NCBI RefSeq assembly: GCF_014212015.1 | Contig: NZ_JACJVN010000009.1 | Location: 21,867 to 85,866, forward strand | Direction: 5' to 3' | Length of the DNA: 64,000 nt | Origin: Cohnella lubricantis | GTDB taxonomy: Bacteria; Bacillota; Bacilli; Paenibacillales; Paenibacillaceae | Shown: in pieces, positions 34,062-41,545 of the stretch | Layout: each line of letters begins with the position of its first letter | Position numbering within the stretch: the first letter of the stretch is position 1 | The notes under the pieces: model-generated | The model's input: the letters and a program-made list of their open reading frames with translations, nothing else | Databases searched by the model: none | What the model was told of the DNA's origin: nothing | Translations under genes and position numbers: made by a program

Positions 34062-34622
34062 CTATTCAATCACAATAACTTTATATTTCTTAATATCTAG
34101 GAACCGGATGAATTCGCGGGCCAAGTAGGCAGCCGAATGCATGGTACCATCTTGAAGCCGGTATAGCAGCAGGCCGATCACGAGTCCCGACACGTAATAC
34201 GCGCACAACTCGCGGTCTGCGATCCCGGGAAGCGGCTGTGACAAGTAGAACGAGCTCAGCTGTTCGATCATGTCCGGTATCGGATCGGGAATGCTGTAAT
34301 CTGCGTTTAGAAAATGTGCGATGGCCTCATGCTCCGACAAGTCGTCGAGCAGGCGAGTCAGTGCGTCGGCCGCTTGATCCATTGTGATAGGGCCTGTCCC
34401 CGCTACGGTCAAGTAGCCGATGAGGATGCCGCAAGCTTCGCGAATCATATCCCGCAGCAGTTCATCCTTATCGGCATAGTGCGAATAGAACGTGGCCCGG
34501 CGGATGCCGCTTCGTCGGGTAATGTCCGCTATCGTGACCACGTCATAGTCTTTATGCGCCAGTATCGACTCGATAAGCGAATGGCGCAGCGAAGCGCGCG
34601 TTCTCGCCACACGGCGGTCGAT
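34062..34622 (-). CDS. TetR-family regulator, apparently with an ATC start codon
   Basis: A TetR protein with helix-turn-helix VTIADITRRSGIRRATFYSHYADKDELL. The family N-terminus normally reads M-DRRV-RTR; here the frame reads I-DRRVARTRASLRHSL, with ATC at 34622 in the position of the start codon and GGAGAAGG five bases before it. GTG 34610, the first conventional start, has no ribosome site and would remove DRR. No ATG, GTG or TTG lies further upstream in this frame near the site. With ATC the protein has 186 residues. It lies 71 bases downstream of a second TetR gene, probably in one transcript. Confidence 0.8.
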   Translation of the reverse strand: MDRRVARTRASLRHSLIESILAHKDYDVVTIADITRRSGIRRATFYSHYADKDELLRDMIREACGILIGYLTVAGTGPITMDQAADALTRLLDDLSEHEAIAHFLNADYSIPDPIPDMIEQLSSFYLSQPLPGIADRELCAYYVSGLVIGLLLYRLQDGTMHSAAYLAREFIRFLDIKKYKVIVIE

Positions 34623-34693
34623 GTGTGCCTTCTCCGAGGATAGTTCGGCTTCGCCGTTATGGCCGAACAGCCAGAAATAGCGTTTGTCCGGAA

Positions 34694-35239
34694 TCAGCGC
34701 CAGAAGCGCCGGCTCATCTCCTCTGGCGTTGACTGCAGACCTTCCTTCACCCAGAACAGTAGAATCGAATACAGGTACAGCGTCATATAATGCGCGTACA
34801 AGTCGCGAGCCATCCGTGATAGATTAGGCTCTTGCGGCTCCAGAGCGACGTCTTCCCGGAACACCTCCAGGAAGAAGCGGTGGAAATTCACGTAAGGCTT
34901 CATGCTCCTGTTGATCATCGTGCGGAAAAAGGCTCGATGCTCCGCTACATATCGCAATGTGGGATGAACCTTTAATTCCACATGCTGCAGATCGAGCGAC
35001 ACTTTGTTGCGGAGCGATTGCCGGATCGCTTCGCTCAGCCCTTCGCGCATCTCCTCGACGATCTCCCCGAACAAAGCATATTTGTCCTCGAACAGCGTGT
35101 AGAATGTTGCACGGCTCACTTGCGCCGAATCCGCGATTTCTTTGGCCGTTACCCGGCGAATGTCCTTGTCGGACAATAGGGCAAGCAACGCTTCCTTCAA
35201 CCTGGCCGTCGTTTCCTCTTGATGGGATAGCTGCGGCAC
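34694..35239 (-). CDS. TetR/AcrR-family regulator
   Basis: A 181-residue regulator with the N-terminal helix-turn-helix VTAKEIADSAQVSRATFYTLFEDKYALF (residues about 30-57) and a C-terminal ligand/dimer domain of the TetR_C type found in DhaS-like proteins. GTG 35239 is preferred because AAGGAGG lies eight bases before it; ATG 35275 would put that site inside the coding region. It is divergent from the aldehyde/alcohol dehydrogenase operon, with a perfect inverted repeat between, and is the likely repressor of that operon. Confidence 0.87.
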   Translation of the reverse strand: MPQLSHQEETTARLKEALLALLSDKDIRRVTAKEIADSAQVSRATFYTLFEDKYALFGEIVEEMREGLSEAIRQSLRNKVSLDLQHVELKVHPTLRYVAEHRAFFRTMINRSMKPYVNFHRFFLEVFREDVALEPQEPNLSRMARDLYAHYMTLYLYSILLFWVKEGLQSTPEEMSRRFWR

Positions 35240-35328
35240 AAGGTTCGCCTCCTTACCAACTTTTACGTGTATCATGCAAGTTTATCGATGTAATGGTTAA
35301 GAAACCGTACACATCGGATCGGATTGTC

Positions 35329-35349
35329 TTTGTTCGTCTTTCGAACAAA
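35329..35349. promoter_or_regulatory. TetR operator candidate
   Basis: TTTGTTCG (35329-35336) and CGAACAAA (35342-35349) are perfect 8-base inverted half-sites around TCTTT, in the 165-base divergent spacer between the TetR and aldehyde dehydrogenase genes. Confidence 0.65.
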
Positions 35350-35404
35350 CCTACAATAACCGATGAAAGCTAGTTAAGCAATGGCACAAGGAGGATCGCA
35401 ACAA

Positions 35405-36733
35405 ATGGACAGTGCTGAGAAGCAAGAAATCAAACGTGTGTTCGAGCTGCAACGGTCCCATCGCGGCGCGATGCGTCAAAAGACGGCGGAGCAGCGCAAA
35501 GCGATGCTGGCCCGGCTGCTGGAAGCCGTCAAAGCGAACAAGGAAGAAATTATCGAGGCGGTCCGCCAAGATGTACGCAAGCCGTACCGTGAAGTCGAGA
35601 TCGCGGAATATTGGGGAACGGTCAAATCGATCGAACATAATATCGCTAACCTCGAGCAATGGATGGCGCAGATCGAAGTGACTTCGACTCTTAGGCCGGA
35701 CGCCAGCGGCCGCTTGATGTATGAACCGAAGGGCGTCTGCCTGGTGCTTGGCCCTTGGAACTATCCTTTCATGCTGACGATGGTTCCGCTTGCTTCCGCA
35801 ATCGCCGCAGGCAACTGTGCGATCGTGAAGCTGTCGGATCTGACCGAGCAGACCAGCCGCGCCGCAGCGAAGGTCATCCGCGAAGCCTTCGACGAGAAGG
35901 AGGTCGCGATCTTCGAGGGAGACGTCGATGTGGCAACGGAACTGCTGGATCAACCTTTCGACCATATCTTTTTTACAGGAAGCACAAGGGTCGGCAAAAT
36001 CGTCATGACCGCAGCCGCGAAGCATCTAGCGTCGGTAACGCTTGAGCTCGGCGGCAAGAGCCCGACCATTATCGATGAGGGGTACGATTTGCTGGAAGCC
36101 GCAAAGAAGATTGCCGTCGGCAAATTCGTCAATGCGGGACAGACGTGTATCGCTCCTGATTATATCTTTGTCAAAGAAAGTCAGCAGGATGCATTCGCTA
36201 AGGCGCTGGAGGCCGTCGCAAAGGCAGGATTCTTCGGCGAGGACGGACAGCTGAGCAAGGAGAAGTTTGCCCAGATCGTCAACGAACGCAACTTTAACCG
36301 CATCAAGCATCTGGTAGACGACGCCATCGCTTGCGGCGCCGAGATCGTCTTCGGCGGGCAGTTCGATCAAGCGGACCGAACGATTCATCCGACCGTGCTG
36401 AAGAACGTTACGCCGGATATGGCGATTATGCAGGAAGAGATTTTCGGTCCGGTACTGCCGATGATGACATACGACAGCCTCGAGGAAGTCATCGAATACG
36501 TGAACGAACGGGACAAGCCGCTGGCGTTGTACTTGTTCAGCACGAGGGAAGATGCTATCTCCCAAGTGCTGAATCATACGACTTCCGGCAACGCTGCGAT
36601 CAATGACGTCGTCGTACACTTCAGCGATTTGAACTTGCCGTTCGGCGGCGTCAATGCGAGCGGAATCGGTTCCTATCACGGCATTTACGGTTTCAAAGCT
36701 TTCTCCCATGAGAAAGGCGTCCTATTCGCCTAA
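35405..36733 (+). CDS. Aldehyde dehydrogenase (ALDH3-like)
   Basis: A 442-residue NAD(P)-dependent enzyme that oxidises aldehydes to acids. Catalytic Cys248 is in NAGQTCIAPDY and the general base Glu214 in TLELGGKSP; the cofactor loop FTGSTRVGKIV lies near residue 186, and GPWNYPF near 110. The length and the missing N-terminal extension match the ALDH3 group, which often takes long-chain or aromatic aldehydes. ATG 35405 has AAGGAGG ten bases upstream; ATG 35381 has no ribosome site. It is followed 41 bases later by an alcohol dehydrogenase, so the pair could take an alcohol to an acid, or detoxify aldehydes under TetR control. Confidence 0.93.
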   Translation: MDSAEKQEIKRVFELQRSHRGAMRQKTAEQRKAMLARLLEAVKANKEEIIEAVRQDVRKPYREVEIAEYWGTVKSIEHNIANLEQWMAQIEVTSTLRPDASGRLMYEPKGVCLVLGPWNYPFMLTMVPLASAIAAGNCAIVKLSDLTEQTSRAAAKVIREAFDEKEVAIFEGDVDVATELLDQPFDHIFFTGSTRVGKIVMTAAAKHLASVTLELGGKSPTIIDEGYDLLEAAKKIAVGKFVNAGQTCIAPDYIFVKESQQDAFAKALEAVAKAGFFGEDGQLSKEKFAQIVNERNFNRIKHLVDDAIACGAEIVFGGQFDQADRTIHPTVLKNVTPDMAIMQEEIFGPVLPMMTYDSLEEVIEYVNERDKPLALYLFSTREDAISQVLNHTTSGNAAINDVVVHFSDLNLPFGGVNASGIGSYHGIYGFKAFSHEKGVLFA

Positions 36734-36774
36734 GCAGCTTTACGCAAAAATGATACATGGAGTGTGAATCAATC

Positions 36775-37962
36775 ATGGCGTTGCAAAATCAAACGTTCCA
36801 ATTGAACATTCAAACCGACTTGAAATTCGGCATCGATATCGTCCGCGAAGAACTGGCTAACAGCATCAAAGCAGCCCGCAAAAAGAAAGCGTTCATCGTC
36901 ACGGACAAAGGCCTCGTCGACGCCGGCGTCATCGCTAAAGTAACGGCTCCTCTGGAGGAAGCCGGCCTGTCGTACTATGTTTTCTCCGACGTGCTGCCGA
37001 ACCCGCCCGCGAATTCCGTCATGGCGGGCGTCGAGACATACAAGCGCGAAGAAGCCGACTTGATCGTCACGATCGGCGGAGGCAGCGCGATCGACTATGC
37101 GAAAGCTCTCGCCGTCGGAGCTACCCACGAAGGCTTCGTCTTGGACTACAGTATCGGCCGCAAGCCGGTTCAAGACATCGTTCCGCTGCTATTCGCCATT
37201 CCGACGACGATCGGGACCGGCTCAGAAGTGACGCGAGTCAGCGTCATTACCGACACGGATGCGGGCCGCAAGCTCGTGCTGGCATCTTCTTACCTCGTGC
37301 CTAAAGTCGTCTTCGTCGACCCGACGCTGACACTCGGCCTTCCGCGCGCCCACGTGGCCGCGACCGGAGCGGACGCGCTCGTTCACGCAATTGAAGCTTA
37401 CGTCTCGCTTCCGGCGAACCCGTTCACGGACGGCTTGGCGCTGCAAGCGATCCGCATGATCTGGAACAACCTGCCGCAGACGTATGCGCACGCCGCAAAC
37501 CTCGAAGCGCGCGCGCAGGTTCACCTGGCCAGCACGCTTGCGGGCATGGCGTTCAACCTGTCTGGACTCGGCATGGTTCATTCGCTGTCCCACCCGATGT
37601 CCGCGCGTTATCACGTGCCGCACGGATTGGCGAACGCCATTCTGCTGCCATACATTATCGAGCACAATCTGCCGGCGAACCCGCGCAAATATGCGGACAT
37701 CGCCCGCTTGCTCGACCCGGCGCTGTACCAGGAGACGGACAAAGATGCCGCAGCTGCTTTGATCTCGCTTGTGCAACAGTTCCTCCGTCTGATCGACATC
37801 CCGGAGACGTTCGCTTACACCGGAATCGAGTTCACTGCCGTGCAGGTTGAAGAACTGTCCGAAGACGCCATGAACGATCATGGTACGGTGCACTTCAACC
37901 CGCGCAAAGCGGTGAAGGAGGACATCGCCCGCATCTACAAACGTGCTCTCCCGTCAGTCTAA
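36775..37962 (+). CDS. Iron-containing alcohol dehydrogenase
   Basis: A 395-residue group III alcohol dehydrogenase, interconverting alcohols and aldehydes with NAD(P)H. The nucleotide site is IGGGSAIDYAKALA (near residue 97); metal ligands are an aspartate near ATGADALVHAIEAY and the histidines in GMVHSLSHPMSARYHVPHG, the signature of the family. ATG 36775 is preferred over 36757 because GGAGTG lies between them. A terminator follows at 37981-38006. It forms an operon with the aldehyde dehydrogenase. Confidence 0.93.
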   Translation: MALQNQTFQLNIQTDLKFGIDIVREELANSIKAARKKKAFIVTDKGLVDAGVIAKVTAPLEEAGLSYYVFSDVLPNPPANSVMAGVETYKREEADLIVTIGGGSAIDYAKALAVGATHEGFVLDYSIGRKPVQDIVPLLFAIPTTIGTGSEVTRVSVITDTDAGRKLVLASSYLVPKVVFVDPTLTLGLPRAHVAATGADALVHAIEAYVSLPANPFTDGLALQAIRMIWNNLPQTYAHAANLEARAQVHLASTLAGMAFNLSGLGMVHSLSHPMSARYHVPHGLANAILLPYIIEHNLPANPRKYADIARLLDPALYQETDKDAAAALISLVQQFLRLIDIPETFAYTGIEFTAVQVEELSEDAMNDHGTVHFNPRKAVKEDIARIYKRALPSV

Positions 37963-37980
37963 TTTTATTTCATTACAGGA

Positions 37981-38006
37981 AAAGCAGCCCACGAGGCTGC
38001 TTTTTG
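37981..38006 (+). terminator. Rho-independent terminator of the dehydrogenase operon
   Basis: AAAAGCAGCC and GGCTGCTTTT form a perfect 10-bp stem around CACGA, with one extra T. Confidence 0.93.
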
Positions 38007-38053
38007 CATTGCAGGTATCCAGCAAGCCGGCTAATGATCCGACAACTGCCCGC

Positions 38054-38095
38054 TTGACACTTGATTCGGCTTCCGTTAATATTCTAACCAGTTAG
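38054..38095 (+). promoter_or_regulatory. SigA promoter and TetR operator of the regulator gene
   Basis: TTGACA (38054-38059), 17 bases, TAATAT (38077-38082), then CTAACCAGTTAG (38084-38095), an inverted repeat of CTAAC/GTTAG that would sit over the start point. Confidence 0.8.
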
Positions 38096-38120
38096 TTATA
38101 AATGAGGAGTGGGATTGCCC

Positions 38121-38789
38121 ATGCCGGATCAACAACAGAAGCGATCCCGAACATACGACGCCGCCCGCACGAAGGAAGCGATCCTCGACGCTGCGGAGGA
38201 GGCGTTCGCCGAGTTCGGCTATTCGGCGGCTCGAATCGACGCGATCGCGAAGGCGTCAGGGTACAACAAGAGCTTGATCTATCAATATTTCGGAGATAAG
38301 CTGGCGCTTTATACCGAAGTGATCAAGCGGGCCGACCAGTTGGGAGACCGCGTGACCGGACAGGTCATTGGGGAAATGGTCGCCGATGAATCCCTCACGT
38401 CGGATGCTGCGAAGTTCCGAACGTTCCTGGAGACAAGCGCGCGGGTGATGACCCGGTTCCTGCTTGAGCATCCCCGTTACCGGAAGATCCTGTATTGGGA
38501 AGCGGCGGAAGAGTGGAAGACGTGGAACCAGCTCGCGTACAAGCCGGACGACGTGTCGCAATTGCACGAGATCGCCCAAGCGGCGAAGCGAAGCGGCCTG
38601 ATCCGGCAGGACTTCGATCCCGCACTGTTCCCGATCTTCGTCATGCACGTCACCTCGTCTAGCCTGCAGGCGGTGACCCGGTACGAAGGATGGCTGGGCA
38701 AGCTGGATTCGCCGGAGCTGCAGACGCGTCTGGAAGAGCAGATCGCGCAATTTCTGGTGCGTGGCATTATGGAGCCGTCCTTGCTATGA
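38121..38789 (+). CDS. TetR-family regulator of the adjacent ABC exporter
   Basis: A 222-residue regulator: AILDAAEEAFAEFGYSAARI and DAIAKASGYNKSLIYQYFGD form the TetR helix-turn-helix (residues about 18-58); the rest is the helical ligand domain. ATG 38121 is given; TTG 38115 (five bases after GAGGAG) and GTG 38109 are possible. The matched inverted repeat found both here and before the ABC genes at 38866 indicates that it represses itself and the transporter, the usual arrangement for drug-responsive TetR proteins. Confidence 0.88.
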   Translation: MPDQQQKRSRTYDAARTKEAILDAAEEAFAEFGYSAARIDAIAKASGYNKSLIYQYFGDKLALYTEVIKRADQLGDRVTGQVIGEMVADESLTSDAAKFRTFLETSARVMTRFLLEHPRYRKILYWEAAEEWKTWNQLAYKPDDVSQLHEIAQAAKRSGLIRQDFDPALFPIFVMHVTSSSLQAVTRYEGWLGKLDSPELQTRLEEQIAQFLVRGIMEPSLL

Positions 38790-38818
38790 AGGGGCGGCAT
38801 TCCTTTGCTTCATTTCTA

Positions 38819-38833
38819 AATAACTAGTTAGAT
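38819..38833. promoter_or_regulatory. Second copy of the TetR operator, before the ABC genes
   Basis: TAACTAGTTA (38821-38830) is a perfect palindrome within ATAACTAGTTAGAT and shares the TAACYAGTTA core with 38084-38095. It lies 35 bases before the ATPase start. Confidence 0.7.
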
Positions 38834-38865
38834 TCAAATCGAAGATCCATAGAGGAGAGTTGACG

Positions 38866-39807
38866 ATGGACGCCATGATTAGAACCGCGGGGTTAACGAA
38901 GCGATTCGGCCGAAGCACAGCCGTGGACGAAGTCTCGCTCAGCGTCGGCCCAGGGGAAATTTACGGATTTCTAGGTCTGAACGGAGCCGGCAAAACGACG
39001 ACCATCCGCATGCTGCTCGGCATGATCAAGCCTAGTGCAGGAGCTTCATATTTGTTCGGGGAGAAGGTGAACGCCGCCCGCCGCGACTTGTGGTCGAAGG
39101 TTGGCTGTCTGGTGGAGATGCCGAGCTTATATCCCGAGCTGACCGTCTACGAGAACTTGGAGGTGGTCCGCCGGTTAAGGCGTCTGAATGGCACGCACTG
39201 GATCGAAGAAGCGATGGAGAAGCTCCGGCTGACGCCCTACCGGAACCGCAAAGCCAGGCACTTGTCGCTAGGCAACGGCCAGCGGCTCGGTCTAGCCAAG
39301 GCGATGCTGCACAAGCCTGCCGTTCTCGTGTTGGATGAACCGACGAACGGGCTGGACCCGGCCGGCATCGTCGAGGTCCGGCAGCTGCTGAGCGAGTTGG
39401 CCGCCCGCGAAGGCGTAACGATCTTTATCTCCAGCCACTTGCTCGGCGAAGTCGCGAAGCTTGCGACGCGTATTGGCATCGTGCATCAAGGCCGGCTCGT
39501 GCAGGAATCGGACGCCCGCGAGCTGCACGGGCATCTGCGCAAGCGGCTGCTCGTTCAAGTTCAATCGCAGAACACGGAAGCTGCGCAAGCTGTATTGCAT
39601 AGTCGAGGCTATGCGCCACTATTGGCGGCCGCTGATGAAGGCGGAACACTGGCAACCGAGCACGCTGACGCCGTGGCGAATCCCGAACGGATCGCCAGGC
39701 TGCTCGTTGAAGCGGACGTTCCGCCAAAGCTGCTCCGGGTGGAGGAGGAGGATCTAGAAGCTTATTTTCTACGAACGATCGGTATGGATGGAGGGATGGC
39801 GCAATGA
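38866..39807 (+). CDS. ABC transporter ATP-binding protein (drug/bacitracin exporter type)
   Basis: A 313-residue ATPase. Walker A GLNGAGKTTT (near residue 38), Q-loop region VGCLVEMPSLYPELTVYEN, signature LSLGNGQRLGLAKA, Walker B VLVLDEPTNGLDP and H-loop SSHLLGE. The extra C-terminal domain (about residues 215-313) is usual in BcrA/NatA-type exporters. ATG 38866 follows GAGGAGAG by six bases. Its stop overlaps the permease start by four bases. The pair probably exports a toxic compound or antibiotic sensed by the upstream TetR protein; substrate unknown. Confidence 0.92.
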   Translation: MDAMIRTAGLTKRFGRSTAVDEVSLSVGPGEIYGFLGLNGAGKTTTIRMLLGMIKPSAGASYLFGEKVNAARRDLWSKVGCLVEMPSLYPELTVYENLEVVRRLRRLNGTHWIEEAMEKLRLTPYRNRKARHLSLGNGQRLGLAKAMLHKPAVLVLDEPTNGLDPAGIVEVRQLLSELAAREGVTIFISSHLLGEVAKLATRIGIVHQGRLVQESDARELHGHLRKRLLVQVQSQNTEAAQAVLHSRGYAPLLAAADEGGTLATEHADAVANPERIARLLVEADVPPKLLRVEEEDLEAYFLRTIGMDGGMAQ

Positions 39808-40553
39808 ATATGCTGACGGCGCTATGGGCGGAGAGCTTGAAGGTTCGCCGCTCAAGAATCATATGGATCTCGCTCATGGCAGCGACGCTTCTGCCGATCC
39901 TCTTCGGGCTGGTCATGGCGGGTCTGATCAGCTCCAAGCCGGCTCTAGAGGGGCAGGAGGCGAATATGCAAGCCTATCTGAACCAGCTGGGCGTAGCGGT
40001 ATCGGTGGGAGGCATTATCGGGTTCGGCTTCCTCTACAGCTGGATCTTCGGACGCGAATATTCGGACCGGACCGTGAAGGATTTGCTGGCGCTGCCCGTA
40101 CCCCGATTCCAAGTCGTCTTGTCGAAAATGTTCGTGGCCGCGCTCTGGTGCGCAGCCCTCGCGGCGTGGCTATTCGCCGTTGGCTGCGCGACGGGCTGGC
40201 TCGTATCGCTGGACGGCTGGAGCGGCGGCGTCATCGCGGACAGCTTGCCCCGCTATGCCGAGACGACGATCATGGTCATCTGCTTAAGTCTGCCGATCGG
40301 CTGGATCGCGAGCGCGGGCAGAGGGTACATGGCCGCGCTCGGCTTCGTCGTGTTGATGGTGATCGCCGCCAATCTTGGCGGCGCGATCGGAATTGAGTCG
40401 TATATGCCGTGGGCGGTGCCCGGCCTGCTGAATGGCGCAGCGGGCGAAGACAAGATGAATCTCGAGGCCGTCAGCCTCGCCCTGCCCTACGTGACCGGTG
40501 CGGTTGGCATCGCGGGCACGATCGCTTGGTGGCGGTACGCGGATCAGACGTAA
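39804..40553 (+). CDS. ABC-2-type permease
   Basis: A 249-residue membrane protein with six helices (for example IWISLMAATLLPILFGLVMA, VSVGGIIGFGFLYSWIF, ALGFVVLMVIAANLGGAI, VTGAVGIAGTIAWW). GREYSDRTVKDLLALPVPR near residue 88 is the conserved cytoplasmic stretch of ABC-2 exporters (E-x-GT-K-lL--P-sR type). It is coupled to the ATPase gene by a 4-base ATGA overlap and forms the channel of that exporter. Confidence 0.9.
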   Translation: MNMLTALWAESLKVRRSRIIWISLMAATLLPILFGLVMAGLISSKPALEGQEANMQAYLNQLGVAVSVGGIIGFGFLYSWIFGREYSDRTVKDLLALPVPRFQVVLSKMFVAALWCAALAAWLFAVGCATGWLVSLDGWSGGVIADSLPRYAETTIMVICLSLPIGWIASAGRGYMAALGFVVLMVIAANLGGAIGIESYMPWAVPGLLNGAAGEDKMNLEAVSLALPYVTGAVGIAGTIAWWRYADQT

Positions 40554-40600
40554 GCCGTCTTATGTAGCCGTTCCTTGCCTCGCCTACCCATTGGCCCATC

Positions 40601-41398
40601 TCACTTCCGCTTCCGATACTCGCCCGGCGAGACGCCGTAGCGTTCCCGGAACACGCGGTGGAGGTACGTATAGCTGCCGAACCCGGCCTCCTCCGCGATC
40701 CTCTCCAGCGTGAATTGGCTGTTCTCCATTAGGCGAAGCGCAATCGCAAGCCGTACTTGCTGCACATACTTCATGATCGATACCCCGAACCGCGCTTTGA
40801 AAAGGTGGACGGCCCGCGTCACGCTGATGCCGGCCTGCCGGGCGATGTCCTCGAGCTTCAGCGGCTCGTTGGCGTGAGCTTCGATATAGCCCTTCATCTT
40901 CAAGGCGCTCAGCACGGAGGCGGTGGAGACAATTGGCGCTTCTTCAATGGCGCGGTCGATCAGGTTGCACAGCGCCTTGAGTAGCGATGCCAGAATCTCC
41001 TGGCTGCCGCCGTCCAGCCGCCGCTTCTCCACGATTAACGGTTCCCACACCGCCACCAGCGGCACGACGTCCGCGATTCGCGTCTTGGCTGGGCGTTCGC
41101 GCCGGCTCCACCAATCGTCCAGCCACGATCCCGTGCACATGACGTAATAATCGCCGCTAGGACCTAGCTTGCTCTCCTTGTTGCCTATCCACAGATCGTA
41201 CGCTTGGCCGGGGCTGAACAGCATGAGATCACCTGGCAGCACTTGCTCCATGCGGCCGTCAATGAGCGCTTCGCTCTCTCCTTCCATCTGGAGGCGAAGG
41301 ATATACGTGTCCAGGCCGCTCCGGAACACATGATGGAACGGCTGGGCATGTCGCGAGAACGCGCATAGCTGAATGTCGATCTCCGCTGTTTGTTCCAT
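40601..41398 (-). CDS. AraC-family transcriptional regulator
   Basis: A 265-residue regulator with an N-terminal cupin-type sensing domain (YILRLQMEGESEALIDG, PGDLMLFSPGQAYDLW) and two C-terminal helix-turn-helix units (LEDIARQAGISVTRAVHLFK, then ERIAEEAGFGSYTYLHRVFR ending in the AraC signature YGVSPGEYRK). AAGGAG lies about eight bases before ATG. It is divergent from the GH30 gene, with an inverted repeat on that gene's promoter, so it probably controls GH30 expression in response to a sugar. Confidence 0.92.
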   Translation of the reverse strand: MEQTAEIDIQLCAFSRHAQPFHHVFRSGLDTYILRLQMEGESEALIDGRMEQVLPGDLMLFSPGQAYDLWIGNKESKLGPSGDYYVMCTGSWLDDWWSRRERPAKTRIADVVPLVAVWEPLIVEKRRLDGGSQEILASLLKALCNLIDRAIEEAPIVSTASVLSALKMKGYIEAHANEPLKLEDIARQAGISVTRAVHLFKARFGVSIMKYVQQVRLAIALRLMENSQFTLERIAEEAGFGSYTYLHRVFRERYGVSPGEYRKRK

Positions 41399-41501
41399 TC
41401 GGCTGTCTCCTTCCGATCGCGATAGAACCCCGGCAACTCCATAGAATGACCAGATCGTTGAGGTTATGAACCATATAGTTGCTACAATTAACGGCGGTTA
41501 T

Positions 41502-41532
41502 CTCCCTATAATAGAGTATATCGTATAGGGAG
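41502..41532 (+). promoter_or_regulatory. GH30 promoter -10 box inside a long inverted repeat
   Basis: TATAAT (41507-41512) has no good -35, as expected for an activated promoter. CTCCCTATA (41502-41510) and TATAGGGAG (41524-41532) are perfect 9-base inverted half-sites that cover the -10 on one side and the ribosome site GGGAGG on the other. Confidence 0.6.
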
Positions 41533-41545
41533 GAAAGCCTACATC

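Noticed and set aside
41502..41532. RNA hairpin hiding the GH30 ribosome site (thermometer or riboswitch)
   Set aside because: The left arm contains the -10 box, so it would not be in the transcript; a DNA operator is the better reading.
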